DNA from: Daphnia pulex | Lineage: Eukaryota > Arthropoda > Branchiopoda > Diplostraca > Daphniidae | NCBI RefSeq assembly: GCF_021134715.1 | Contig: NC_060023.1 | Location: forward strand, 3,534,001-3,598,000 | Reading direction: 5' to 3' | Length of the DNA stretch: 64,000 nt | The notes under the pieces: generated by a model | Told to the model about the DNA's origin: nothing | The model's database searches: none | What the model saw: only the letters and a program-made list of their open reading frames with translations | Shown: positions 1 to 11,611 of the stretch, piece by piece | Numbering within the stretch: position 1 is the stretch's first letter | Layout: each line of letters starts with the position of its first letter | Translations under genes and position numbers: made by a program

Positions 1-61
1 TTTTACCGATGCTCAAATACAAAATGAACAATCGTACGAGGTAATTATTCATTATTCGTTT

Positions 62-193
62 CGTACACAGCAGCGATTGAAGCAAGGTTTATTGTATATA
101 CTTCAAAAAATTGAATACGAAATGAAACCTGTTTTAAGTATTTCTGGCCTTTTTTAGTATTTTTTAGTATTCAATCGCTGTTGTGTGCTACGC
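62..193. repeat. short inverted-repeat element (MITE-like)
   Basis: CACAGCAGCGATTGAA at 66-81 is matched in inverted orientation at 170-185 with one mismatch. Weaker pairing extends outward to CGTA/TACG on either side. The inside is AT-rich and non-coding. The size, about 130 bp, suits a small non-autonomous DNA transposon, but I could not define a target-site duplication. Confidence 0.4.
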
Positions 194-852
194 AGCAGTT
201 TACTTAGCAAAAATTGGAGAAAGATGACACTGGGTGCAGATCAGCTGTTCTCTTCTGCCTGTCACATCACTGTCAGACTATAGAGAACAAAAATAAATAA
301 TATGATTTTGATTAAATTTAAGGACACTGTAGCCCCTGCTGTGATTATTTTTTTGTTCTGTGCCCATTTTAGTGGAGTCAAGACTCAAGATATACAAAAA
401 GGGGGGGGGGGGTTACCGGGAACAAACTGCATCACGAAACTCTTCATGAACTTTATTCTTTGTATTAATGTTTAAGTCTAGCAAAAACCCTCCGAAAAAA
501 TATAAATATTTACTGTAAAAAATGCTAAAGAAAATGTAAACCATGGAAAAATTTGTATAATCTAATAAATTTAAGTAAATAAAATTATTTTTAAAGCTAA
601 AAAATGTTCCTTATTCTTTTTTTCATCATATTGCCAAGTTTTAGTGTCGGGATCGTGAAGGACTACAAGGGACCTTATGGTCAGTCCCTCCATAATTCAT
701 TGTTCCTAGCTATGCATGTTTTCTAAATTTTTTCTATTTTTCTACAAAAATAGTTAAGATAAGTTTCAGACTGTAAAATACGTTTGCCATTACAGTATGT
801 ATTATCGTTATTAAGTTATTCAGCTTTAAATATTGCCAATTCCGCAATAGTT

Positions 853-911
853 CACCCAGCCGCCGCCGCATACATAACCAAACGCAATTTGTATGCGGCG
901 GCGGCTGGGTG
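853..911. repeat. perfect 21-bp GC-rich hairpin
   Basis: Positions 853-873 are the exact reverse complement of 891-911, with a 17-nt loop. The arms are built on GCCGCCGCC / GGCGGCGGC and stand out from AT-rich surroundings. No helicase gene or CTRR end is attached, so I do not call it a Helitron terminus. It could be a fold-back element or the product of template switching. Confidence 0.75.
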
Positions 912-3087
912 TCTATAGGGCTCTTCGGGGTCTGTTTTATTTAGGCGTTTTTTGGGCTGTATTTAACTCCTTTGTTCTTACTCCATGATCTTTGAAAATA
1001 CATCATGCCCGCACCTGCTTCTCCACGCTGCGTTGCCAAATAAAACGCATAAATATTCATTTCTCTCCCAAAATTTATGTGGCAATGTTGCACCCCCTCA
1101 TTTCTTAGCTGCCATCTCCCACCCCCCAATTTCTTCTAGAAACAGGGCAGAACACTCCCGCTCTCCCATCGACAGGTCGATGTCTCTCGCTCTCTGTCGT
1201 CTATCCGAGAGGAGATTTTGAGGAAAGAGATTCCGCGGGGAGCCGGGGACATTCCACGACAATTTTTTTTTAGAACGCATAAGAATAGGTTCTTTAATAG
1301 CCAAGTTTTCTTATCATTTAGGACGATTATATTAGCCATTTTTCCCCCAGATATTTGGTCCGAAGAAATCATGGGTCAAATTCTGCAACAAACTCGAATA
1401 TTTCCTTTCAGACATAGAACTAATTTAAGCACAATGATTTTAAAATACTAGAATCACTCATTCTATCAACAATCTTCATGTAGATCCCCCTCATTTTTCT
1501 TAATGTGTACCTGTGTATTTACAACCTACAACTAATTTTCTCAATTTAAAAACAGCGTTATTTCTTTCCCTTATTTGAGTCTTTAAAAAATTTAATTAGT
1601 AAGAGAAATAAAATATAGAACAATATAGCTTACTTGTAAGTCAAAATTTTGTTCCTCGAGGTTCTTAATCTAACACAATGATTGTTTCTTGCTTTAAGGC
1701 ATTTTCGGTTTCCAATTCTCGCCTGTAAATTTGCTTTCGACTCAAGCCACTCTCTCGAATCTCCCATATCCAGGGCTCGCTTAGCTACTTAGCTACGGCA
1801 CTTTTGTTGTCCTTGTTGTTGGTGTTGACCAAGACGGTTTTCCAGGCCGCCTTTTTTTACTCACGTCTTCAAGTTTTAACCTTTCTTAACGAAGAAAGAT
1901 CGATATCCCGAGAATTAAAACCCATGTTCAACAGCTGTAGCGATATTGATGTTGGTGTTGATTGTTGATGGGGAGTGATGGGTAACGTAACTTTCCTTTT
2001 CATCCTTTCCAAGGAAGAGAAGCCGAACACAGGATCACTTGCAGCTTGCAGACTTGCAGCAATGGTGATAATGGCTGACAGGAAGAAACTGCTCGTTCAT
2101 GTTAAAAACTATTCAAAATGGAAATCGTTTTGTTTCTAATTTAAAAATTCAATGTTACTGTCACAAATTTTTTTTATTTAATGAAATAAAATACATTTAT
2201 TCAAAATCCAAAATAAATAGCCTAAATCAGCCTAAATAACCATTTTTGTTTCTTTGTCGAGGCACGTCGGCCAGAGGGGACCTCGTTTTCTTCTTGAGCT
2301 GTCTAGCTTCTTCCTTATGTTTCTCTTTGATATGCCCGCCAATATTGTCTGGCCGATTATAGTGTCGATAGCATGTAGTATCTTCGCTATCGCACTGATA
2401 CCTATTACGAAAAAAAAAATTTTTAGGCATAAAATGATGGCAAGTACAAACCGTTAACGGATTTACCTAGCTCATGATCAACGATTCTGTGGATCCCCAT
2501 TTTCTCCTTTCCCGCGATCCCGTTCTCGAATTTCACTTCACAATTTCTCCCTTCTTTCCGAATCCCACATACCACCTAAATTTGAACTTTCTTTTTATTT
2601 ATTTTTCGCCAAAAGGTAAAATTGATAACCTCATCCCCTTCCTGTTTAGCCCCTTTTAGGGGAGCAACAGCTATGGGGTGAGCGCCGGACTCGTAAGCGC
2701 CGAGCAGTGCTATTTGAGTGGCACTTGAAATGCAAATAGGAAAATACATTATTTAATTAATTTATTAACAACAACAAAGAAAAGGCTTTTACTCTTTGAA
2801 GGATCCGTTTTGTCCGACAAAACCGCACTTTTTCTCTCCTCAGTCGACTTAAGGTTTTTTTTTGTTACCGGCCACTTCGCCACGTAGAATTATCAGGGAT
2901 ACCAGATTTCTCTGGGCGGTTCAACAAATGAGCCGTTCGATGGGTGCTCTAATTCAAACACTTACTTCTCGGAAGATAGCGCGGAATATGCAGTGACGAT
3001 GCGTCTAAGCGGAGGGTAGCTAGTTCAGATCTGTGAAGAAAGGAATAAGACCGGTTAGTATCTGGACTGTACCGGGGAACGTGAGTA

Positions 3088-4041
3088 TCAGCAAGGCTGT
3101 GGGTTTCCCAGCAGTGACTTAGAGTCTTCCCGTAGAATTGCAATCAAAGGTGGGTTGAATGCGGGTGATGACCCTTTCGTGGATTTCTCTTTCGGCGGAG
3201 TGATCCGAGTTAGGACCGGGCGGAGAGTACAGCCGTCCGTAGTAAGGCTCCGTACAAGCTCGTCCTCTGTTTGCGGGCGTCTAGGAGTAGACGGCAATGA
3301 GCTCGGGGCTGTCGGTGTAGTGGGAAGAGTCTCGGTTGACGGTACGTGTAGCTCTTCCGGGGTCGGCAAGGGCGGCCGAGAGGAGTTAAGATCCCAGTGC
3401 GGATGGCTCCCGTTCGAGCGATGCGCTCTTCCAGAGCTCTTTCTGCACGGAGCCTGGCAGTGATCTTTCCTATGGTGGTGGCGCGGGGGCCTGGTGGTCC
3501 AGTAAATGTCCCTTCGACCAGTACGCGCTCCTTGGCTGGGATTAGTCCTCCTTGAGTTGGGGTGCAGTTGACCTGCACAATGAGCGGAGTGTCCGCTGTA
3601 CGTCTCCGTTTAGCGTCGAGCTCCAGGAATCGTTTTTCCAAGTCTAGGGCGTCGTGATCCAGGAGGGCCTCCTCGTGGATGATGGCCTTACGCTTGGCTG
3701 CCTCCCTGGCGTTTAGCCGCGACTCGCGAGCGATTCGGGCGTTGTCAGCGAGGATTTTATCCTCCTCTTCAATGGCTCTACGTTTATCCTCTGGGAGTCG
3801 AGCGACCGCGTCTTTCAGGCGCCTGGCTGCCTGTAGAACCTTCCGTGGTGTTTGCCTGGGCTCTAATAAAGCCAAGGGTGCTGGGGCGTTGATGAGATGG
3901 AAGAAGGGCAACTCGAATAGATATTTGAGCAAGCGCCAACACTCCCGAGGATCTCCTGCTGCTACTAGAGTTTTTCCGTACTCCTTGATGGCGTCGATCG
4001 GTTTGACCAGGTCGGCCGGAGGTGGAATAAATCGGCTGGAC
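3088..4041 (-). CDS. exon-like open frame of unknown function (possible retroelement gag-like)
   Basis: On the minus strand a frame of about 277 codons is open from 4041 down to 3210. It has no ATG at its head. It begins just after a consensus acceptor (TCTTGCAG, ending near 4042), so it reads as a spliced internal or terminal exon. The first 200 residues are charged and helix-rich (RRLKDAVARLPEDKRRAIEEE). Near 3370 the better coding-like composition switches frame into a Pro/Thr/Ser-rich tail that ends at 3088, which suggests a frameshift. Codon use is more GC-rich than in the host genes to the right. I do not recognise a domain. A gag-like retroelement protein or a lineage-specific host gene are both possible. 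Confidence 0.4.
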
Positions 4042-4705
4042 ACTGCAAGACAGTCAGAAAAAGTTCTGAATTAGAATCAGCTCTAGGAACCGGTTCGAAG
4101 GACCATTCCAGGTCTTAGTAACCGAACCTTTTAGCTGGCCCACCAGTATTACCCAAAGACACAGCTCCGGGTATTTCAGGGGGTAAAAAGTTTAAACAGA
4201 TAACCCCCGCAATCGCTGGTCAGATACAACATGTGTATCCTAAGCCTATAGGCTTAGGCTTAGGCTCAGTCTCTCCTGTGTGAAAATCGTCCATATGCCT
4301 TTGTATGTTACGTTTGTGTTTAATTGTGACGTAACACCAATCATTCGATGTCACTGGGCATTGAAATCTGTGAAAATAAAAAAAATTTATTTATTGAATG
4401 ACGATAAAAGATATCGGATCCTTTACGTTTCATGTATTGATAGTTGGTGATCCTTTATATCACCTTTCCCCTCGAGTCCTTCCGGATATTCTACTTTGCA
4501 GCGCGTTCCATCAACATTCTTAATGAAAAAAAATGAGAAAGTTGATTATTATTAAAACCTTTAACAAAAAAAGGTTAAATTAATTACAATGTATCCCTCT
4601 AGGATGGCCCCTTTTTTCCTCAGCTTCCGCCATGTTGTAGCAAATCTAGGGAAAGAGCGAGCTATCGTATATTCATAGAGAGGGCATGGAGACACCTGCT
4701 ACCTT

Positions 4706-4772
4706 CGACACTGGCTACCCGGGGGGTCGACACTGGCTACCCCGACACTGACTACCCGACACTGGCCACCCC
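4706..4772. repeat. 15-bp minisatellite
   Basis: CGACACTGGCTACCC occurs at 4706-4720 and 4728-4742, then as slightly changed copies at 4743-4757 and 4758-4771. A G run separates the first two copies. A more diverged copy may precede them near 4690. The flanks are non-coding. Confidence 0.75.
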
Positions 4773-5004
4773 CAATTTGCTACCCCTTGCAAACGGTAGT
4801 TAAACAGAACTACTCCACTGACCTTGTGTGGTGTGGCCGGCTGATTATTGACTGCAACAAACAGTCTAAGGCATATGTTTGCCTATTGTGATTTGCTTCT
4901 TTGATACAATATGCGTTGAATCATCCAAGTAAGGTAGAATTAAATTTTTCATTTGGAATATTTTGATCTCCAGTAAATTTAAATATATTATAGAGTGTTG
5001 ACTG

Positions 5005-5069
5005 AAGTCTTGGATAATTGACTGCAAATTCTCCAGAACTTTTTGTTCACAGTCAATTATCCAAGACTT
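5005..5069. repeat. perfect 20-bp inverted repeat with 25-nt loop
   Basis: AAGTCTTGGATAATTGACTG at 5005-5024 is the exact reverse complement of 5050-5069. To its right the words GTTCACAG and TTTGAGTT recur several times up to about 5,215. It is probably a small fold-back element or a non-autonomous transposon edge just upstream of the decayed transposase. Confidence 0.7.
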
Positions 5070-5439
5070 TTTTGTTCACAGTTTGAGTTCACAGTTTGAG
5101 TTACGATCAACAATTTTGAGTTTGATCGCGATTAAACTCGTTTCAAAAGAGTTGATCGATCGATTACTTTTTGAGTTTGATTTTGAGTTCTATCAAATTT
5201 TGAGTTCGATCACGGCAAGTCTGGCTCTGGGAAGTACTCGTGTAGGCTATTCTGATTCCACACCAGACAGCGAAACAAATTTTGAAACCATTTCAACTAT
5301 ACACAGTCAGGTATGAATAGAAGAACTACTCTATAAAAACTAGAAAGACTAATATCTATAAAATTCAAGAATCAAGTGATAAGGAAACTAAACCACCACC
5401 ACCTGGCGGACCATCACTTAGGGCACAGCTGTAGCAACC

Positions 5440-6984
5440 TGGCAAAGTTAAAATCGAATAGAATTCTACAAATGTGATGAACTTTGGAAAATTCTGAATC
5501 CATTCTTCGCTGATCTTCTTTGTCGACTCAAATTCTTGTAAACACCCTGAGAAGAGCAGTAAAATTGAAAACTATTCGGCCTGGTAAATATTACAACTTT
5601 GTAATCAAGAAAGGAATTTTAGATACGCTGATGTTACTGAAAGTTCTCGAATTACCTATTGATATCTTATATCTATCTACATGTCGGAATCAATGGTGTT
5701 CATCTTGTTAAACAATTCTCTGCCCTTTCACATTGGCGTATTCCATGCTTTTTCGAAACCAACCACTTCAAATGTATTCTTATTGGACTTCATTTCGGAA
5801 GCAGAAGAAATTGACGAAATAGGGCTTTCATTTCATGGAAAATATTTTCCCGTTAAAATAAAGGCATTTATTTGCGATGCACCCGCAATAAGGGAAATGA
5901 TTCTATGCATCAAAGGGCATTCTTCTGAACGTTATGGCTGTGCCAGATGCACAGGCTTCGGACCATTTCTTGTTGAATAGCGGACAAATATTTCCATTAG
6001 AAATAAGCAGTGTGTTGCTTATCATCATTGTCGGTATATCCTTGAAAACATCCATTAATTAGATATGTTGAAAGATATCCCAATACATCCAATGCACCTA
6101 CTTGATCTAGACGTCACGAAAAAAATTCTTGCTTTCATGTTTGTGACAGATCCAAAGAAATGAAACATTCGAAACGTTACTTTACATCACACGATAGCTG
6201 CTCTCGTTTCTTCCTTCATAACTGACCAACTAGCGGTATTTATTTCAAGAATATAATTTGCAAGAAACCTTGGACGATCAGAGAACTTCCTCGTTGGAAG
6301 GCCTCTGAATTCAGAACTTTTCTTCTTTACCTTGGAGTAGTAATTTTCCATAAATTTCTCCCACCTGCATTTTATGATCATTTTCTTTTTCTCCATGTAG
6401 CTGTAAAGCTATTATCTTATGAACTGTGATGTGTAACTGACAATACTTCTGCAATGCATTACTTTCTCGTTTCGTTACTCAAGCAACGGCTCTTTATTCA
6501 CATTTGTTTATGTCTTAAAACATTCATGCTTTGTTTCATCTGTCTTCGAACGTCTTACGATTTAGACCACTCAATAATTTCAGGGCTTATCGTATTGAAA
6601 ATTACTATGGTAAAATGAAAATGCACATTAGAAAATAATAAACCCATTCAACAGCTTGTCAAGTGACTATTAGAGACCGTTCAAAACCAGAGCTTTGTGG
6701 GCCAGAACTCGGCAGACCAAATCGAATTCATTGACAGTCATAGTAGCAATCCTATCGTTGAAAATTTATTCGGCATTCAATATAGATCAGTAAAACTTTC
6801 AGGAATAGGACACTTGAAAGCTGATGACGAGCGGCTGATAATTGTGTGTTTCTTAAATACATATCTGTTTTTGTCATGTTACAAAAATATGGGCGTTGTA
6901 GTTGGTAAAAACTATGAAAGTCAAAGAGATGCATATAATACTTATCCTTGTCAATCATCTGTAATCGGGGACTATGTTGTATAA
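5440..6984 (+). pseudogene. decayed Tnp2/EnSpm-type transposase
   Basis: Three blocks in different frames follow the order of a transposase family with a Tnp2-like core, common in invertebrate genomes. The first (about 5,540-5,640) has TLRRAVKLKTIRPGKYYNF. The second (5,681-5,980) has the family-like core FICDAPA, then KGHSSERYGCARCTG, whose Cys-x2-Cys looks zinc-binding. The third (6,697-6,984) has the C-terminal signature with YNTYPCQSSVIGDYVV. Stops and frameshifts separate the blocks and about 700 bp between the second and third is eroded, so no protein can be made. The family assignment comes from motif order alone. Confidence 0.6.
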
Positions 6985-9984
6985 TCCCCTTATTCTGTTT
7001 TCCAATCGTGGGACATAAACGATATTATATTTAAGGCAGTAAGATTGCCTACCTCAGCCTCATTAGATTCATTTGTTGTTTTCCAATTGAAAAGGCAATA
7101 ATATGTTTTGATGTTCGCTCATGAGGCTTCTGAAAATAGTATTTTTTAGTCTTTTTGAAGCCAACAAAAGAGTTTAGCCCTGAAATATTTGTCTCAAACT
7201 AATTTGAGATAATGGCAGACAACGACTTGCTTATACTACTTTCTCAGAACCATATCTGGCTGAACATTTCAATTGAGTATTAATTGTTTAATTATGTCTT
7301 CATTTATGGGGAAAAGGTGTTTAAAATAGATACCATTGTTATTGTTAACATTGAAGATGATGGAGGTATCAAAAAGGAGAATGTGACTTTTGAGGCAATT
7401 AACTATGAAACCTACATGGATTCAGGTAATGTAATTGTTATAGAAACACTCTTCTAACTTGGAATTAGAATTTCGTTGTTATTAGTGCATTTCCACAGGA
7501 TAAAGTCCATGGCTCAAAATTATATTCATATACAAACATTTTTATTGCAGGAGAAGAAAAATTTGCGTGAATCACATTTCAATGAGCTCCTCAAAAAACA
7601 CACGTGTTTTACATGCTTTTCCGAAACTTACAATAGAAGTTCAAGTTCTCGTTAGCAAACCAGACGTTGGATCGAATCGTTTTGAACCTGTTGAAATTCA
7701 GCAGCAGTATTCTGTTACTTTCGATGACTGTTAAATAAAACTATTCTTTCTAAATTTGTCTGTTTTAGATCTTCTAAAAGACATCTTACAGACATTCAAA
7801 ACACATCCGTTTAGTTACTCTTAAGTCTTCTCTTTAAGAAATCCAGAAGACACCTTATTTTTGTTGAGAAATTCCATGGTAAAATTGTCTAATTTTTGTC
7901 TGTTCAAGGCATCAAAAAGGCATCTTCTTTTTGCCCTTTTCCCCTTGAACGGTTTTCCAAAGATAGTCTTATTATGGACGTCTTACCTCTTACGGACAAC
8001 TTATTTTCGTATTATGTCTTTGTCTCAAGTTGGACTTCCAGTGGACAACCTAATTACATCTTTGTATTGCCTTTTTTCTAAGGTAGACTTGCCTGGACAT
8101 CTTAAAGCCGTCCTTAAAATATTTCACCTTTTTTAGTCTTAAAAATCAGTTGCCCTAAGGTAGACCTGGTCGGATATCTTTAAGCCGTCTTTTTTTAGTC
8201 AAAGTTGTCTTTGTCCCAAGTTAGATCTTGCCAGACAACTTCGTCTGGGATATCTTTGGGCTTATTGGACATCCTCTTGATATCTTCAAAACAACCCGGT
8301 GCTATGTGGGAAGAGGGTAGTTGCTTTTCTTACAGCAGCGTCATCTTCAAGCCACATCAACTTGAACTTAGGGTTTGATATGGCTGCTAGCCATAATTCT
8401 TTATCTTCAAACGTGTTTTGTTTTTAAACCTTGGGGCAGGAGAATTCCATTAGCATACCGAGTACTATTAAGATAAATTTATTTTACCGTTTAAGTTGAT
8501 TGCATCAACTAATCCAGAAATGAGGGGCTGGCAATGAATAATGCTGGAATCATCTTGCAAAAGACAAAGATCTGATTTGAGAATGTTTATGATTGGTAGC
8601 AGATAACCCAACCCTACATTTTTTCTCCTTTTTCGGTTTCATCAGCTGTATGTATTCCTTCATATAATAACTGTACTTCACTCGGAGTAAAAAAGGGGAT
8701 TTTAAATTCGTCCATTAATTTCCGCATAGCTTTGGCATTCTTGCAGATTAGGATCACCATACATTCTATCGCGAAATATCAAGTGTTCCAGCGCGTTTCA
8801 TTTTTCAATATGAACAATTGGCCAAGATGTCGGTATCCGAGTGGTTATAACTAGAAGAATGCTTGTTTCACAGATATTATGGCTTTGCTTCGACATTTAT
8901 CCTGAGTTCGTTAAACAACAAGTCTGTAATGTTGTCGACATCCGTCTTGAAGACAAAATTCAGTAGGTGGCACGCACATCGACGATGAACCAGTAGGGTA
9001 ATTCGTCGTATGCCTTCTGATCTTGTTGTGGGCGTTTATCTAGAATTTCACTGTTTTCGACATATCTTCATCATTTTCGTCATCTGATTATAGATCTTCA
9101 TAATCTCCAGAGAGGTTACTGCTGGCACCTAAAAAGTAAACATAAACATAATATTAGTTACTGCTGTGGCTAGGTTAATGATGTGAAACTGATTATGTGA
9201 ACGACATATAACCTACTAGCACACATACGTCCATAGGACGTTTCAAAGTCGTCCGCTTCGTTTGGGCTGGACATCCATGCCGGACGTCATTTTTTATTGT
9301 TTTGGACGTCGAAATGTCCTTTCCAATGGACGTCCAAACTGGTACCCCGTTTGGCGTCCGAAAATGAACGTCAACTGGATGATGAAACAGAAAATACAAA
9401 TGAGCGAAAAAAGATTCGTCTCTCTACTAGCACCGAACATTGGCCCTCTCGCATCCCAATATCCCGCTCTTTCCACTCGACCATTTGACCTATCAACTTA
9501 TCTGATTATCTTATGTATTAACTTGACGAAGCAATACCATCAATATAAAATACTGATGCAACTCCATAATGCGTATGGAATAATTATGCAATAACCGGAA
9601 AGATTAATATAAAACAATAATTTCATAATTTTTTATTTTAACTTTAGTTTATTATTTTATTGTTTATTCTCTTAACTAAATAAAAAACTTGTAAAACTAT
9701 AGAAACTAAACTATTATATTAGCGTATTTTGATAGGCTAACAATTGCTCGATTTCTATCGACTGATAGAAAAAATTCATGATTTTGACTAGGTATTTCTC
9801 GTGGATGTCCACTGGACGTCCAGTTTTGTCAATAAATGAACGTACAAAACTGGACGTAAATGAGCGTTCAATTGGCGTTCCAACGAACGATTAATGAAAC
9901 GTCTAAAATATGGTACAAGCTGACCATCTGATGAATATTCCTACTAGAACATCAAAAACAGAGGATCAAAATCGTATGTTAGAA
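6985..9984. other. gene-free stretch with diverged short repeats
   Basis: There is no convincing gene. Positions 7311-7425 hold a short codon-like fragment ending at a GTAATG donor-like site, of unknown origin. Between about 7,740 and 8,300 a diverged unit recurs: AAGGTAGAC...GACATCTTAAAGCCGTC at 8081-8116 and again near 8158-8192, with weaker copies on both sides. Between about 9,225 and 9,860 the palindromic word GGACGTCC and one-base variants recur many times. These look like remnants of non-autonomous elements. Confidence 0.45.
9816..9857. repeat. 13-bp inverted repeat in GGACGTCC-rich DNA
   Basis: ACGTCCAGTTTTG at 9816-9828 is the exact reverse complement of 9845-9857. The cluster of GGACGTCC-like words at 9,225-9,380 lies about 450 bp to the left. 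Together they may mark the two ends of one eroded element of about 640 bp. Confidence 0.5.
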
Positions 9985-10095
9985 GGATGCCCGCAGCTGC
10001 CGGATAACGGACGAGATTCGAACCTCGGACCTTTGGCATTACAGCCCTGGCTTCTGACCATTAGAACACCGTTGATATGGTGGCCAAGGGGGAAA
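9985..10095 (-). repeat. tRNA-derived SINE head
   Basis: The minus strand carries a pol III B box, GGTTCGAATCTC (complement of 10013-10024), inside a T-arm-like stem of CGAG/CTCG. An A-box-like segment (TAATGGTCAGAAG, complement of 10051-10063) lies upstream at tRNA spacing. The acceptor stem does not pair and the anticodon arm is poor. I therefore call it a tRNA-like SINE head rather than a functional tRNA. Confidence 0.5.
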
Positions 10096-10384
10096 CATGG
10101 GCCCGTATAGTATGGCCCAGGTAAACCCCCCTTTCACTCACCCCTCTCCCAAGGGTGGGCGCAGTTCCCTCCGCTCGACCTCCCTTTAGGCCGGCTTGGG
10201 CAGCGCGTCAGATCCGTAAAACTCAAAACTTTGAACGCGTTTTACGGGCACTTACGCTCATTTGCACACCCTAAACCCTGTGTTAAAAATGATCAGCGTA
10301 ACGAGATCTACAACCCTGTATCAATCTTTTTTCGATATTAGAAAACCTGTCTTGCTAGGGAAGAGCCCTTTATAGAAAATTGAA

Positions 10385-11290
10385 AGAATGACCCCGGTTT
10401 CTTAGAATTAAGATCACAAGCCCATGTTTTATGGTTTGTTAAGTTTCTCTCCCTTAGTTGTAAGACAATTTGAATTTTGAAACCGGTCCCTGAAATTTGA
10501 GAAAATCAGCAGATGTAGCCCTATGTAACAATTTTGAGAAGCCGTTCCCATTGTGTAGACAAAATGTAATGGTTGTCTTTACAAACTCTGATATTTCCCA
10601 AATGTATGAATATATGGGTGATTTACTAAATTCCCCTATTTCACTATTTGCTCAATAGACTTCAAGAGGAAATCGACCACAACAAATCCTCGCCATCGAG
10701 AATCTTCCGCCAGCACCTCTTCGGGTCTACAGGGAAAACCTTTCGTGCCGGAATATTACAGAAATTAGGTAACAACTTTTTTGCAATAAATGTGTGCCAT
10801 ATGGCGAATGGATAGAGTAAGATGTTTGAGTGATGATTTTGAGAAAGCGTTCTCCAAATCTGAACATGCCACATTTGAGACACTGTCATTACATTCCATG
10901 TCATTTTGAGACTCCGTTTCCTTTTACCACAAAAAAATGGAAGATTGACACCGGTCTCTCAAATGTTAAAAAAGTAGTCTGATGTGTGAAAGTTCGTAGA
11001 GACCGATATCTTACTTTAGAAAAAAATGAAACATTGACACCGGTTTCTTAGATTTCAGATCAGAAATCCATGTTTGATAGTTTGATCATTTTCCTTCTAT
11101 TGGCTATTAGAAATTTGGAAGTTTGAAACCGCGGTTGAAGGTTGACCGCGGTCTCTCCAATTTCAGATAACAAACAGATGTATGTGAACAGTTTGAGAAA
11201 CCGTTCTCTTAATATTGTGAAAATGTGCTGGTTGATCCTGGACATTTATCAATTGTATGAATGTGTGTGAATTTTTACGATACATTCAAA
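10385..11290. repeat. diverged duplicated block with CCGGTyTCT core
   Basis: Positions about 10,385-10,640 and 11,028-11,290 are diverged direct copies. Both hold GAC-CCGGTTTCTTAGA, then CATGTTTxATxGTTTG, then a second CCGGT/GCGGT-TCTC word, GTTTGAGAAxCCGTTC and a terminal AATGTATGAATxT. A partial third copy starts near 10,940. In two places the core words are 88 bp apart. No long reading frame runs through the block. It abuts the Helitron on its left. Confidence 0.6.
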
Positions 11291-11428
11291 CACATTACTT
11301 AATGCATCTGTTGTCTATCATTTTGCAACAGATTTCCAAAGAAGACCATCGAGGCCGGGCCACAGCCCAAACATCCCATTTGTTAACGTGAGTGTATTTT
11401 AATTCATGTCTTATGTTCAAATACGTGT

Positions 11429-11545
11429 TTAGTCTTAATCTTTTGAAACTGCATAAGGTGTAAAGCCCTCCAAAACTCCCATCCAAACTCCGCCCTTAGT
11501 CTTAAGCTTTTGAAACTGTATAACGTGTAAAGTCCTCCAAGACTT
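11429..11545. repeat. two tandem copies of a 67-bp unit
   Basis: TTAGTCTTAATCTTTTGAAA starts at 11429 and TTAGTCTTAAGCTTTTGAAA at 11496. Each is followed by CTGxATAAxGTGTAAAG and CCTCCAA. The pair lies just 5' of the Helitron reading frame, so it may be part of the element's 5' region. Confidence 0.7.
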
Positions 11546-11611
11546 CAACACCTAGAAGCTTACGACTAATAGGTACGAATTTCCGTTGATTAGGGTGTTT
11601 TGCGAGTAAGA

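Larger units (their letters stand above)
1..3087. other. gene-free, repeat-bearing left end
   Basis: I see no reading frame here with protein-family character. Open frames are short, overlap on both strands and lack splice context. The stretch holds a MITE-like inverted repeat (62-193), a run of ten G near 403-412, a strong GC-rich hairpin (853-911) and AT-rich sequence. It looks like ordinary intergenic or decayed repeat DNA. Confidence 0.5.

Noticed and set aside
853-911. A Helitron 3' terminus
   Set aside because: The hairpin is followed by TCTATAG rather than CTRR and no Rep/helicase remains lie nearby on that side.
6187-6396. Minus-strand frame inside the decayed transposase
   Set aside because: It lies opposite eroded transposase DNA and has no family likeness.
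9985-10095. A functional tRNA gene
   Set aside because: A and B boxes are present but the acceptor stem and anticodon arm do not pair.
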